64,000 nt of DNA, taken from NCBI GenBank assembly GCA_963757335.1, contig CAVWRJ010000023.1:105176-169175 (forward strand), in the 5' to 3' direction. Source of the DNA: DASQPA01 sp963757335 (GTDB taxonomy: Bacteria; Acidobacteriota; Thermoanaerobaculia; Multivoradales; UBA5704). The notes below the pieces were generated by a model. The model had not been told where the DNA came from and did not search any database. It was given only the letters and a program-made list of their open reading frames with translations. Numbering within the stretch: position 1 is the first letter of the stretch; each line of letters starts with the position of its first letter. A program made the position numbers and the translations under genes. Shown piece after piece: positions 46,569 to 58,200 of this stretch.

Positions 46569-47279
46569 CTAGAACTCCGCCGAAGGGCAGATCTCGTTCA
46601 CCGTGCACTGCCCGCAGAGCGGCTTTTTCGCCTGGCAGACCGCCCGCCCATGATCCTGGAGGAGGTGGGCGGCGCGGGTCCAGTCCTCCCGCGGCACCAG
46701 CTCCCCGAGGTCGCGCTCGATCTTCTCCGGCTCGGTTTCCGCGGTCAGGCCGAGCCGCTTCGACAGCCGCTGCACGTGGGTGTCGGTCGCGACACCCTCC
46801 GGTTTGCCGAAGGCGTTGCCGAGGACGACGTTGGCGGTCTTCCGTCCCACCCCGGGGAGGGCGGTCAGCTCCTCCATCGTCTCCGGCACCTGCCCCCCGT
46901 GATCGGCGACCAGCGCCTGCCCCAGGGCCTGGACGGCCTTCGCCTTGTTGCGGAAGAAACCGGTCGACTTGACCAGCTCCTCGAGCTCCTCCAGGCTCGC
47001 CTCGCCGAGATCGCGCGCGGTGGGCAGGCGGCGAAAGAGCTCCGGGGTCACCTCGTTGATCTTCTTGTCCGTGCACTGGGCGGCGAGGATCGTCGCCACG
47101 AGGAGCTCGAGCGGGGTCTTGAAGTCGAGGGCGAGCCGGGTGTTCGGGTAGGCGATCTTCAATCGCCTGAGGATCTCGATCGTCCGCTCGCGCTTCGCCC
47201 GCCGCGACTCCCGCCGCGCCGCCCCCGGGGTGAGGCCCGGTCTCGCCGTCTTTCCTGCCAATTTCACCGATCTCGCCAT
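46569..47279 (-). CDS. nth: Endonuclease III
   Basis: A 236-residue DNA glycosylase/AP lyase for oxidised pyrimidines. It shows the helix-hairpin-helix LPGVGRKTANVVLGNAFG (catalytic Lys), the Asp of VATDTHVQRLSKRLGL and the C-terminal 4Fe-4S cluster with C-X6-C-X2-C-X5-C (CQAKKPLCGQCTVNEIC). The N-terminus has an Arg/Lys-rich extension of about 30 residues. Confidence 0.95.
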   Translation of the reverse strand: MARSVKLAGKTARPGLTPGAARRESRRAKRERTIEILRRLKIAYPNTRLALDFKTPLELLVATILAAQCTDKKINEVTPELFRRLPTARDLGEASLEELEELVKSTGFFRNKAKAVQALGQALVADHGGQVPETMEELTALPGVGRKTANVVLGNAFGKPEGVATDTHVQRLSKRLGLTAETEPEKIERDLGELVPREDWTRAAHLLQDHGRAVCQAKKPLCGQCTVNEICPSAEF

Positions 47280-47285
47280 CGGTGC

Positions 47286-47639
47286 CTAGTTCGTCCGCGC
47301 GGTGAAGGCGTGCACCAGCCAGTTGAGCACCGCGATCACCAGGCCGCCCAGAATGGCCGGCAGGCAGCCGTCGACGTGGAGGTGGTGGGGCAGGAGCGCC
47401 GCCGCCAGCCAGAGCATGAGCCCGTTGATCACCAGGAAGAAAAGTCCCAGCGAGAGGACGACGAGCGGGAAGGAGAAGAAGGTGACGATGGGCTTGACCA
47501 GCAGGTTGACGACGCCGATGACGAGGCCGACCACCAGCAGGTAGCTCCAGGTGCCGGTGTAGTGGATGCCGGGGACGAGCTGGCTGGCGATGAAGACGCC
47601 GATGCCGTTCAAGACAATCTGCAGGATGGCACGGAGCAT
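47286..47639 (-). CDS. Phage holin-4-like small membrane protein
   Basis: A 117-residue protein with four membrane segments (ILQIVLNGIGVFIASQLVPGI, YLLVVGLVIGVVNLLVKPIVTFF, LFFLVINGLMLWLAAALLP and AILGGLVIAVLNWLVH). The pattern NxLVKPIVxFFSxPLxVLSLGLFxLVINxLMLWL is the DUF2/phage_holin_4_2 family, widespread in bacteria and mostly not viral. Function unknown. It lies just upstream of nth on the same strand. Confidence 0.88.
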   Translation of the reverse strand: MLRAILQIVLNGIGVFIASQLVPGIHYTGTWSYLLVVGLVIGVVNLLVKPIVTFFSFPLVVLSLGLFFLVINGLMLWLAAALLPHHLHVDGCLPAILGGLVIAVLNWLVHAFTARTN

Positions 47640-47661
47640 ACGGTTCCCTCCTCTTCTCGCT

Positions 47662-48129
47662 TCAGCCCGGGTGCGCGGCCTCAGCTGCTGGTCCCAGGAC
47701 GAGCCGCTTCGCCTCGCGGAGCACCCGGCGCTCGTTCTCGAAGCTGATGATGGCGATCCCCTCGTCCCAGGAGTACCAGGCGGCGCCCGAGACCTCCTCC
47801 GGGTCGAAGTCGGTGGCGTTGCCGCTCACGTACTGGAGCAGGTAGTAGTCGACCTTCTTGTGGATGCGCCGCACGCCCTTCTCGACGTACCAGTACTCGA
47901 CCCCCGGCAGCTCGGCGGTCACCCGCCCGGTCACCCCGGTCTCCTCCCGCACCTCGCGGACGGCGGTCTGCTCCGGCACCTCCCCCTCCTCGATGTGCCC
48001 CTTGGGCAGCTGCCAGCGGCGGCCGTTCTGGGTCGAGATCAAGAGGATCTCCGCCGCGCGCACCACGAGCCCGCCCGCCGAATGGTGGCGCTCGGTGCGG
48101 AGCAGGGGTTTGGGCTGGGCCTGGGTCAG
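47662..48129 (-). CDS. NUDIX hydrolase
   Basis: A 155-residue protein with the complete NUDIX box GHIEEGEVPEQTAVREVREETGV, which binds the metals for hydrolysis of nucleoside diphosphates linked to X. SAGGLVVRAAEILLISTQNGRRWQLPKG precedes it. No ATG or GTG fits. The likely initiator is CTG 48129, which overlaps the yqgE stop (CTGA) and has GAGGAG upstream; a later in-frame GTG would cut into the fold. Substrate unknown. Confidence 0.87.
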   Translation of the reverse strand: MTQAQPKPLLRTERHHSAGGLVVRAAEILLISTQNGRRWQLPKGHIEEGEVPEQTAVREVREETGVTGRVTAELPGVEYWYVEKGVRRIHKKVDYYLLQYVSGNATDFDPEEVSGAAWYSWDEGIAIISFENERRVLREAKRLVLGPAAEAAHPG

Positions 48130-48740
48130 TTGGTGGTCTCCTCGCCACCCCCGCCCGCTGTCCAGGAGGGGAGGGCCAGAGGATCGACGCCGACCGAGCG
48201 CAGGGCGTCCTCCCACACCGTGGCGGGGTCGGACGCGAAGATCAGATCGGCGGAGACCGGCGCCGTCAGCCAGTCGTTTCTGAGGATCTCCTCGACCAGC
48301 TGCCCCTCGCCCCAGCCGGCATAGCCGAGGAAGAGGCGGAACTGGCCGGGCGGGTCCTCGGCGAGCTGGGCGAGGTCGCCGATGTGCTGGGTGAGGGCGA
48401 GCCCGGGGACCACCTCGCTCGCCGAGTCCATGTCCTCGCCCGCGGTCCGGGCGGGCGCCTCGGCGGCCGAGCGGGGGGCGAAGAGCACCGTGCCGAGCTG
48501 CGGCCGGACCGGCCCGCCGAAGTAGGCCACCGACCCCTCGGGGCCCTGCCAGAGGACCTCCATCCCCTTCAGAATCTCGCCCACCTTGATCCCCGTCGCC
48601 CGGTTCAAGATGAAGCCGAAGCTCCCCTCGTCCTCGTGATGGATGAGGAGGACGACGCTCTTGTGAAAGAACGGGTCGAGCACCTGGGGCATGGCGAGGA
48701 GGAGGACGGGCGGGGAGAGGTCGGAGTGGATCTTGGGCAT
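48126..48740 (-). CDS. yqgE: YqgE/AlgH family protein
   Basis: A 204-residue protein of the UPF0301 (DUF179) family, with PPVLLLAMPQVLDPFFHKSVVLLIHHEDEGSFGFILNRATG and FRLFLGYAGWGEGQLVEEI as clear signatures. AlgH was linked to alginate regulation in Pseudomonas, but the biochemical role is unknown. An Ala-rich insert (about 88-110) is present. It is divergent from acnA, with a palindromic element between them. Confidence 0.92.
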   Translation of the reverse strand: MPKIHSDLSPPVLLLAMPQVLDPFFHKSVVLLIHHEDEGSFGFILNRATGIKVGEILKGMEVLWQGPEGSVAYFGGPVRPQLGTVLFAPRSAAEAPARTAGEDMDSASEVVPGLALTQHIGDLAQLAEDPPGQFRLFLGYAGWGEGQLVEEILRNDWLTAPVSADLIFASDPATVWEDALRSVGVDPLALPSWTAGGGGEETTN

Positions 48741-48776
48741 GGGGCCACCATCTTATCCCGTCTCCTCCCGCCGGGT

Positions 48777-48868
48777 GGTACTGGGTCCGTTTTGAAATCC
48801 GCGGACGGACGACTGGCTGCGCGAAGCGCCCGAAGGAGACTGCCCGCAGGCTCAAACGGACCCAGTAC
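48777..48868 (+). repeat. Dispersed palindromic element, copy 9
   Basis: The arms GGTACTGGGTCCGTTTTGA and TCAAACGGACCCAGTAC pair almost perfectly around the forward core. GGGTCCGTTT in place of GGCTCCGTTN is matched on the other arm. It lies in the 260-bp gap between the divergent yqgE and acnA genes. Confidence 0.9.
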
Positions 48869-48999
48869 TGCCGGGCGCCAAGCCGCGGGGGGATGCGGCA
48901 TGCTATCTTTTCAATGCTGGCAGAGGAAGGTCCTCGCCGGATCGGCCTTGACCTCCCCGCGCCACCCATTCCCGTTGCATCGATTCGAGGAGAATTCCG

Positions 49000-51785
<2,786 letters not shown>

Positions 51786-51791
51786 AACGGG

Positions 51792-52439
51792 GTGCCGGGA
51801 AGAGCCGCAGACCTCCTGAGGTGCCTGTTGATCTCCTGGATTGCGATGGGGCTCGGTTTTCCCGGCTCTTCCGGTTCTTCCGGTTCTCCAGCGGCGGCCG
51901 AAGAGGGCTCGGCAAAGCATCTCGGCACCGCCGCGGTCTCCTTCCAGCAGGACGTCCTGGTCACCGATCCCGCCGGTAAGGGGCGGGGGATCAGCGCGCC
52001 CAGCCTGTCCCTGCCGGGAGGCTTCCGGTACCTGGTCCGGGCCCGCTTTCTTCCCGAGAAGGTGAACAAGGAGCGCCGCGAGGATTTCCGGCGCAGCCTG
52101 ACGCTCTACGAGTGGCGGGGCCGGCCCGGCGCCGATTGCGCCAGCGTCGCCTGCTGGGTGGCGACGGCGGAGCTCTCGAGTTCGAAGAGCAGCCAGGAGA
52201 GCTTCTTCGAAGTTCCCAAGGATACGAAGTGGATGATCGCCCTCTGGAGCCTCCCCCCGAAGTCGCCGGAGGGGGAGGACCAGCCGCCGGTCGCGACCTG
52301 CCAGGATCGCAGCTGCTGGAAGATCGAGGACGTCCAGGTCGGTGGAGACGTCGGCGTCCTCCTCGAAATGGCGGCCGGCGAGGAGACTACGACCCTCACC
52401 GTGCTGCAACGGCCGCTGAGCGCGAGTAAGCGGCCCTAG
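51792..52439 (+). CDS. Secreted protein of unknown function
   Basis: A 215-residue protein (GTG start, 6 bp after acnA). A hydrophobic N-terminus (LLRCLLISWIAMGLGFP) is followed by a Gly/Ser stretch, consistent with a signal peptide. The mature part has four Cys that could form disulphides (about 117, 122, 171 and 176) and is mainly beta-like (SFQQDVLVTDPAGKGRGISAPSLSLPGGFRYLVRARF). No family recognised. Possibly co-transcribed with acnA. Confidence 0.6.
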   Translation: MPGRAADLLRCLLISWIAMGLGFPGSSGSSGSPAAAEEGSAKHLGTAAVSFQQDVLVTDPAGKGRGISAPSLSLPGGFRYLVRARFLPEKVNKERREDFRRSLTLYEWRGRPGADCASVACWVATAELSSSKSSQESFFEVPKDTKWMIALWSLPPKSPEGEDQPPVATCQDRSCWKIEDVQVGGDVGVLLEMAAGEETTTLTVLQRPLSASKRP

Positions 52440-52550
52440 GCGAGCATTTCCATCCCGAGGTGGAGTCCTGCTGCGCCGATTTGGCGCTCTACGCCCTCGC
52501 TGTAAGCCCTCCAGGGGTCCTCGACGGGCGTTTCGGCGTCGAGAAAACGT

Positions 52551-52801
52551 CCTCGCGGAACGATAAACTCCATTCTCGAGTCGATAAACTCGTTTTTCGG
52601 GTCGAGAAACAGTTTCGCGATGCCAATCTGGCGTTTTTCGGACTCACTCGCGAGTTTTCCGAGTCGATTTTGGCGTTTTTCGGGCTCGTAGCGCCGTTTA
52701 TCGAGGGCAATCGCGAGTTTATCCGCCTCGTATTTCAGTTTCTCTAGGTGAATTCTGAGTTTATCGGGCCATGAGGCGAGTTTCTCGGGCCGTTTGGCGA
52801 G
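52551..52801. repeat. Minisatellite B, 21-bp units
   Basis: Twelve consecutive units of exactly 21 bp with the loose consensus TTTaTCGgG(N)7GCGAG; several begin TTTTTCGG or TTTATCGG. On the minus strand one frame reads heptads such as LASWPDK, LRIHLEK, LKYEADK, LAIALDK, RRYEPEK and RQNRLGK, an amphipathic coiled-coil-like series. No start codon with a ribosome-binding site could be assigned. The unit sequence is unrelated to arrays A and C, apart from a shared CTCGGG in A. Confidence 0.82.
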
Positions 52802-52932
52802 ACTCTGGCCCGATCTCCGACGATCGCGGCACCTGCCCCCCTCCCGACCTTGTGTCCCGCCCCGATCCTCGCTAAGGTGGCACCGGCGAGGAGAGCGGCA
52901 GATGATCCGGACCCCGGCACAGATCCTCCAGA

Positions 52933-53049
52933 CGCTCGAAGCGCACCGGCATAGTCGAAGAGCATGTGCAGCGCCGCTAGGTGCTGCTTGACCGAGGCGA
53001 AGAAGAGCGTGGCCGCGAGGTCCTCGATGTAGGAGGCGACCCGGAAGCG
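52933..53049 (-). pseudogene. Tyrosine-recombinase (integrase) N-terminal fragment
   Basis: Thirty-nine codons read RFRVASYIEDLAATLFFASV then KQHLAALHMLFDYAGALRA, matching the SAM-like core-binding domain of XerC/D-type integrases (pattern YxxxLxxxxAxxTVxxHLAALRxLFDW). The catalytic domain is absent and no start codon is near, so it is a remnant. It marks past mobile-element activity at the edge of the CHAT island. Confidence 0.65.
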
Positions 53050-53085
53050 CTGACGGCACGGTCGCTGTCAGCGGCAGGGGAGAAA

Positions 53086-54288
53086 TCAGGTCGGCCCTGA
53101 AGAGTGAAACCCTAGGGCCAATCCTTGCAGGGTTTGGAAGATGCTCGCGGAGCTCGATTCCGGCGAGATGTCGAGTCCCTCGATCGACGAGAGAGGGATG
53201 ATTTTGCCGCCTCCCCCGACGACCCGGGTGAACCGGAAGTTGAGGCCCTGGACGAAGACCTCTTCCAGAGCCTGCCCGTGGACCTTGTCGAATACTCCCT
53301 TGAGCTGACCTGCCACCTGGACATCCCCCATGGTCGCCACGCGCCAGGTCTCCAGCCCTCGCCGGACCATCATCACGGAAAAGGATTCGCCGTTGCCATT
53401 CGTACACAAGAAACGAAGCCGTCCTAGATCTTCGACGACCGAATCGAAGGAGGCGTCGGAGGAGACCTGACGGAGACGGGCCAGGGAGATCGTCTTTTGT
53501 CGGACCGCGAGATGGGGGTCGCAGGCGAGCATGCTTTGACCGTCCAAACCCGCTGCCTCACGAATCCAGGTGTCGTTCTGGATCGCCGCGATGAAGCCCG
53601 CCAAAACCTGGGTTGGCGATGGACCCTCACGGGGTATCGCGGCCGGAGCGGGGACGGGCCCCGCGCACGTCTCGAGGGCCTCGCCTTTCCGATGGAGGTG
53701 GAAATAATCGATCCAGTGGGCCATGGTGGCGTCACCACGGTATTCGTCATAGGTCTCGGCGCGTTCGGAGCCAAAACACTGGGGCGCAGGGTCCTTGATG
53801 GCGATCCAGGCGCTTCCATCCACGATCGCTGCGGACGCGGCGACGACCATGTGGCCGGAGCCGTTCCGCCGCCCGTTCTCTACATTTTCACGCGCGAAGA
53901 CGACAGGACGCTCGCACTGGAATTCTCGCCACAGCTCCTGCCATTCGAGCGGCCTGAAATCGGGCGTGACATCGGCCAGAAAATTATATTTATAGAACTG
54001 AGGAAAACCTCCAAATTTGCAGGACGGCGCCGTGCTCCCTCCACTTGGCGCCGTGCAGACATCGGATTTGCACATGTCCGGTGGGAGGTAACCGCGGCCC
54101 GCTTGGATTCTCTGGCGTACGTCGTCCTCATCTGCGTGCAGGGATTCCATTGCCATCTCGGCACTCGCCGCCCAGCACCAGTCGGATGACATCTGCGGCT
54201 TAGGCATCACGGCAAACGAGGCCCGCCCTGCAACCGGATTAAGCAGAATCAGAGCGGCAACCGAAAGACTCAGTCCCGAGATCCTCAT
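53086..54288 (-). CDS. Secreted papain-like cysteine protease
   Basis: A 400-residue exported protein with a signal peptide ending near GRA-SF (residue 23). A papain-like (C39/C70-type) catalytic domain spans about 28-175: MSSDWCWAASAEMAM with likely catalytic Cys38 and oxyanion Gln32, GSGHMVVAAS with His146, and IAIKDPAP with Asp166. The remaining 220 residues (about 195-400) have no recognised domain. The start at 54288 has AGAGGAGGAGAG upstream; a longer open frame exists but lacks one. It lies 10 bp after the secreted protein gene, as the third gene of the CHAT operon. The substrate is unknown. Confidence 0.78.
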   Translation of the reverse strand: MRISGLSLSVAALILLNPVAGRASFAVMPKPQMSSDWCWAASAEMAMESLHADEDDVRQRIQAGRGYLPPDMCKSDVCTAPSGGSTAPSCKFGGFPQFYKYNFLADVTPDFRPLEWQELWREFQCERPVVFARENVENGRRNGSGHMVVAASAAIVDGSAWIAIKDPAPQCFGSERAETYDEYRGDATMAHWIDYFHLHRKGEALETCAGPVPAPAAIPREGPSPTQVLAGFIAAIQNDTWIREAAGLDGQSMLACDPHLAVRQKTISLARLRQVSSDASFDSVVEDLGRLRFLCTNGNGESFSVMMVRRGLETWRVATMGDVQVAGQLKGVFDKVHGQALEEVFVQGLNFRFTRVVGGGGKIIPLSSIEGLDISPESSSASIFQTLQGLALGFHSSGPT

Positions 54289-54298
54289 CTCTCCTCCT

Positions 54299-55219
54299 CT
54301 AAGGCAACGGTAACGCGAATGCCTGCGGGCAGCGGATCCCGGGTGGTTGGCCTGCGCCACTGGAGGAATTGCAATTCAAGGCCAATCCGGAACTGACGAC
54401 GTAGGGCAGCAAACGGTCGCCCATGGGAGGTTTGTTGATCAGGTCGTAGTACATTGAGAAGTGCCTGTCTACACGGCATTCGGGAGATGGGTTGACCTTG
54501 TCACAGTTGCTAGCGCTAATAATCACTGGCCAGTTCTCGACTTCGATGACGACACAAGGCGTGGCCTCGTCGCCACGCCACTGTTTACAGACCTCTGGAG
54601 AAGAGAGGTGGGCCACCGAAGGAGTGGCCCCAATCATGATCTGGAGATCTTCGAGCTTTGCGATCTCGGCCTCGAGAGCGAGCCCCGTCGCGAGTGGACG
54701 CTGGACTTGGCCTTGGACCGTGACGCCGAGCGCAGACGCCTTCCGGAATTCGGATAAGGCGCCCTCCTTGAAATCAACGGGACGCACCCATTCCTTATCG
54801 CATCGCTGCACTGGCCTCGTCCGCCACCCCCCCTGGAAGTTGACGATGGCGGCAACTCGCTTATGGGAGTTGCCGTCTTTACATTTTCCGGTCAGGCAAT
54901 CCGGATTGATTTTGGCATCCTGGGGGTCTGCCACGAGATCCATTAGCTGCGGAAAATCCTTTTGTGCGTCAAGATGGATCGTCGCTCCATCACCTCCTGC
55001 CAGAAGTTTGAACGTGGCCTTGAAGTCTCCCCGGGTGAGAGACCAGTTGCGAATGGAGGAGGAATCGATCGGTTGTAGCACCGCAGGAACGTGGAGGGGC
55101 ATCTCGGCCGTGCTCGTGAATTGCGTCTCGAGCAGCAGCACTGTCAGCCCGGTCGGATCTGGAGAAGAGGACGGTACGAACAGAGCCAAACCCGACACGA
55201 CGATGAGAACCTTGATCAT
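54299..55219 (-). CDS. Secreted protein of unknown function in the CHAT operon
   Basis: A 306-residue protein with an N-terminal signal (MIKVLIVVSGLALFVPSSS). The mature sequence contains about eight Cys, including CLTGKCKDGN, suggesting disulphides and an extracytoplasmic location. It has no recognisable family. Base composition is visibly less GC-rich than the flanking genes. The start overlaps the CHAT gene stop (ATGA), with AAGGAG upstream, so its translation is coupled. It might be the target or partner of one of the two proteases; that is a guess from position alone. Confidence 0.65.
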   Translation of the reverse strand: MIKVLIVVSGLALFVPSSSPDPTGLTVLLLETQFTSTAEMPLHVPAVLQPIDSSSIRNWSLTRGDFKATFKLLAGGDGATIHLDAQKDFPQLMDLVADPQDAKINPDCLTGKCKDGNSHKRVAAIVNFQGGWRTRPVQRCDKEWVRPVDFKEGALSEFRKASALGVTVQGQVQRPLATGLALEAEIAKLEDLQIMIGATPSVAHLSSPEVCKQWRGDEATPCVVIEVENWPVIISASNCDKVNPSPECRVDRHFSMYYDLINKPPMGDRLLPYVVSSGLALNCNSSSGAGQPPGIRCPQAFALPLP

Positions 55220-58200
55220 CGAAGCTCCTTTCTTGGGACCCTCTCGGTCCCTCGCGAGGTCAGTGAGATGAGTTGAAATGGCGCCCAGCTGGCAGGCGCC
55301 CGGAAATCGCTTTGGGGATCGTCTAGAAAAGCGAGCTGCGCCAGCCGGAGAGCCTCGTCGGCTCGGGCTCCACGGCTCAGTTCACGATAGAATCGGGACA
55401 TCAGCTCGGAGGTGACACGGTCGTCGACGGGCCAAAGCGTCGCCAGGCTCTCGGCGGAGCCCGCCGCGAGAAAGGAGCCCGCGAGCGCGAAGGTGCCTTC
55501 GAGTGAAGGCTCGCCCTCGCGATCGCTGGCGCAGCCGCTCAGGACGACCAGACGGAGGTGCGGGAGCGACAGGCTCGCGATCGTTGCTGCATCCAGGCTT
55601 CCGCTCCCGTCACCTTGAGGTCCAGCGAGCACTATCCGGGAAGAGTCCGGGGTCTGGCCGACGAGGAAGTGGCTCGCGATGTGGACGATCGAGGCTCTCT
55701 CCAGGCCGCCCAGCACCCGGTCGCGAGTCGCCTCCCGCCCGGTGAGGGTCACCGTGCCCGAAAAGAGGCCCGCGAGTGCTTCGACTTCGCGGCGAGCTCC
55801 CGGAAGGTTCGGGTAGGTCGCCCCGGCAGCTCCCTCGACCCGCGGATCGCCGACGGCAAGGGCGACCTCGGGGAGCGGCCCGCCGCCCTCTCCCCACTCC
55901 CTTTTTCCAGCCCGGTCGAGCACCTCGACGGCCGGGCAGATGCGGATCACGAACCGCCGGAGGAGGGGCCCCTCGCCGGCGCCTCCCTCGACCACCGGCC
56001 ACGGCACGGCACGCACGAAGCGATCCGGGACGATGATTAGCCGACGGGCTCCCCGAAGCTCGCTTGCGATGGGGTCGATGAGACTCGCGCCGACCCGCCG
56101 GGCGGCCGCGCGGAGCACCGGTGGCTCCGTCCCGTCCTCGATCCCGAACACTAGGTTGGAAATCACATTGCCGAGCTCCACTCGCGAGATCGAGCTGCGA
56201 ACCAGGTGGGGGGCCTGGCCGCGCCTCACCACCCAAATCAGCAGAGAGTCAGGGAGAGACCAGTAGGAGAGCACCGCGTCCGCCGGGTCGATCGCGATCG
56301 ACCCGACGGACGCGGGAGGGACCTCGCTCGCGTCGGGAAGGAGACCCAAACTCTCACGAAAGAGGAGGCCTCGCGCCTGATCGGCAGCCCAGAAGGCGCG
56401 TTCTCCGTGGGGATCGACGAGCGCGCTGGTCGCGACCCGCTCGTCCGCCAGCCCGGCCTGCAGGTCGAAGAACGATACCCGCTGCAAGGGCTCGTGGATC
56501 CGCTCCCGCTGAGTGCCGACGATGCCCGCCGCCCGGTCGAGGTCCGCGAGGGCTTCCTCGAGGCGGTCGAGCCTGCGCAGGACGTGGGCGCGATCAAGGA
56601 GGGCTTCCGCCTGTCCGTACTCATAGCCATTCTGCCGCAGGAAGCCGAGGGCCTCGTCCAGCCGGGACAGGGCGACGAGCGGTTGGCTCTCACCGAGAAG
56701 CTCGCCCTCGATCACCCGTAGACCTGCGAGGAGACGCGCCCGATTGGCCGCGCTCTCCACTCTCGGAATATGGGATTCGGCCTCCCTGGCGTCGGAGAGG
56801 GCTCCCTGAGCATCGCCGGCCTTGGCGCGGTGCATCGCCCGCATCCAGAGCGATTCGGCCAGGCCTAGGGGGGTCCCCTGGCTCCGGTCGAACGCCAGAA
56901 CCTCCGAGGCGAAATCGGCCGCGGCACGAAATTCGCCCTCGCGCGCCAGGGCGAACGAGGCGTTGCCTATCGCCAGGGCGAGCTGCTCGGTCCTGCCGTC
57001 CTCCGCAAGCTCCCGGAAGCCCTGGAGGCGATGGAGCCAGGCCTCGGTCGATCGCCCTAACTCGTCCGCAACTCGGGAGCGTTGCAGGCTCGCAATCGCG
57101 CCGCCCGAACGGTTCTTCGCTCGCCGGGCAATGTTTTGCCCTTCCTCCGCGTACCGCTCGGCCGCGCCGAGGTCGAGAGTGGCGAGGCCGATCCCCGCGA
57201 GCACCCACACGGCATGGGCCTCGACGGCGGCATAGCGCTTCTCCCTCGCCGCGGCGAGAACGAGTTCCGCCTTGCGGCGCGCACCGTCGTAGCGTTGGAG
57301 CTGGAACTCGCAGTGAGCGATTCCGATCTCGACGAGGAGGGCCCAGGGGCTTCCTCCGGATCCGAGCCGCTCCGCGGCGGCATCGGCGGCATCGAAGCGA
57401 GCGAGCGCCTTCTCGAAAGAATACCGAGCGAGGAGATCCCTGCCATCGATGTAAGCCGCGAGCGCCTGGGCTGAAGCTTTCGCACGTTCCTCCGGCACTC
57501 GAGCGAGAGTGGCGGCCCCGTCCGCGATCAGCCGGTCGCCGCTCAGCTCGGCCAGTCGGTGGCCTGCTCGCCGGAGGCGCTCCTCGGCCGCCCGCCTGCC
57601 CACCGCATCCGTGCCGAGGACCGCATTGGACCAAGCCAAGAACCCCCTTCGTTCGACCCAGGTCTGGAGCTCCTCGGGGCGTGTCGAGCGGTCCGGAGGC
57701 TCCGTGGAGAGGTCGCCGTCGGAGTTAGGGTTTTCCGACACTGGGCGAGAGCCTTCCTGAGCGGTCAGGGTCCGCAGGTACCCCGCGGCGAGAAGACCCC
57801 AGGGAGAAGCGGGATTACGCTCCACGTACCCACTCCAGGCTTCCCTGGCGAGCCGGCGAAGGTAGAGCGTCTGGAGGGCCAGCGCGCGGTCGAACTGGAG
57901 CTCCGGGGTCCGGGGTCGAGGTCCGACCCGATCGAGGGCTCGGACCACGTCGCGAGGCCGCTCAAGGGCTCTCCCGCGGACCAGGAAGGCGGCGGCGAGA
58001 TCGGCGCCCAGGGAGGCTTCGGACGGCTCCGACCGGCTCGCCTTCTCCAGGATCTGGATCGCAGCGTCGTAGCGGCCGGTCACCAGCCTCAGCAAGGCGA
58101 GATCGCCTTGGGAGCGCGCCGTGGGGTATCTTCGCGCCTCCGCCTCGATCTCACGCGCGACCGCACGCCGCTCGGCGGGAAGGAATAGCTCTACCTCCAC

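Noticed and set aside
52436..53407. A long minus-strand coding region spanning array B and the protease gene end
   Set aside because: The part beyond 53086 is a shadow of the papain-like protease gene; the array part lacks a start.
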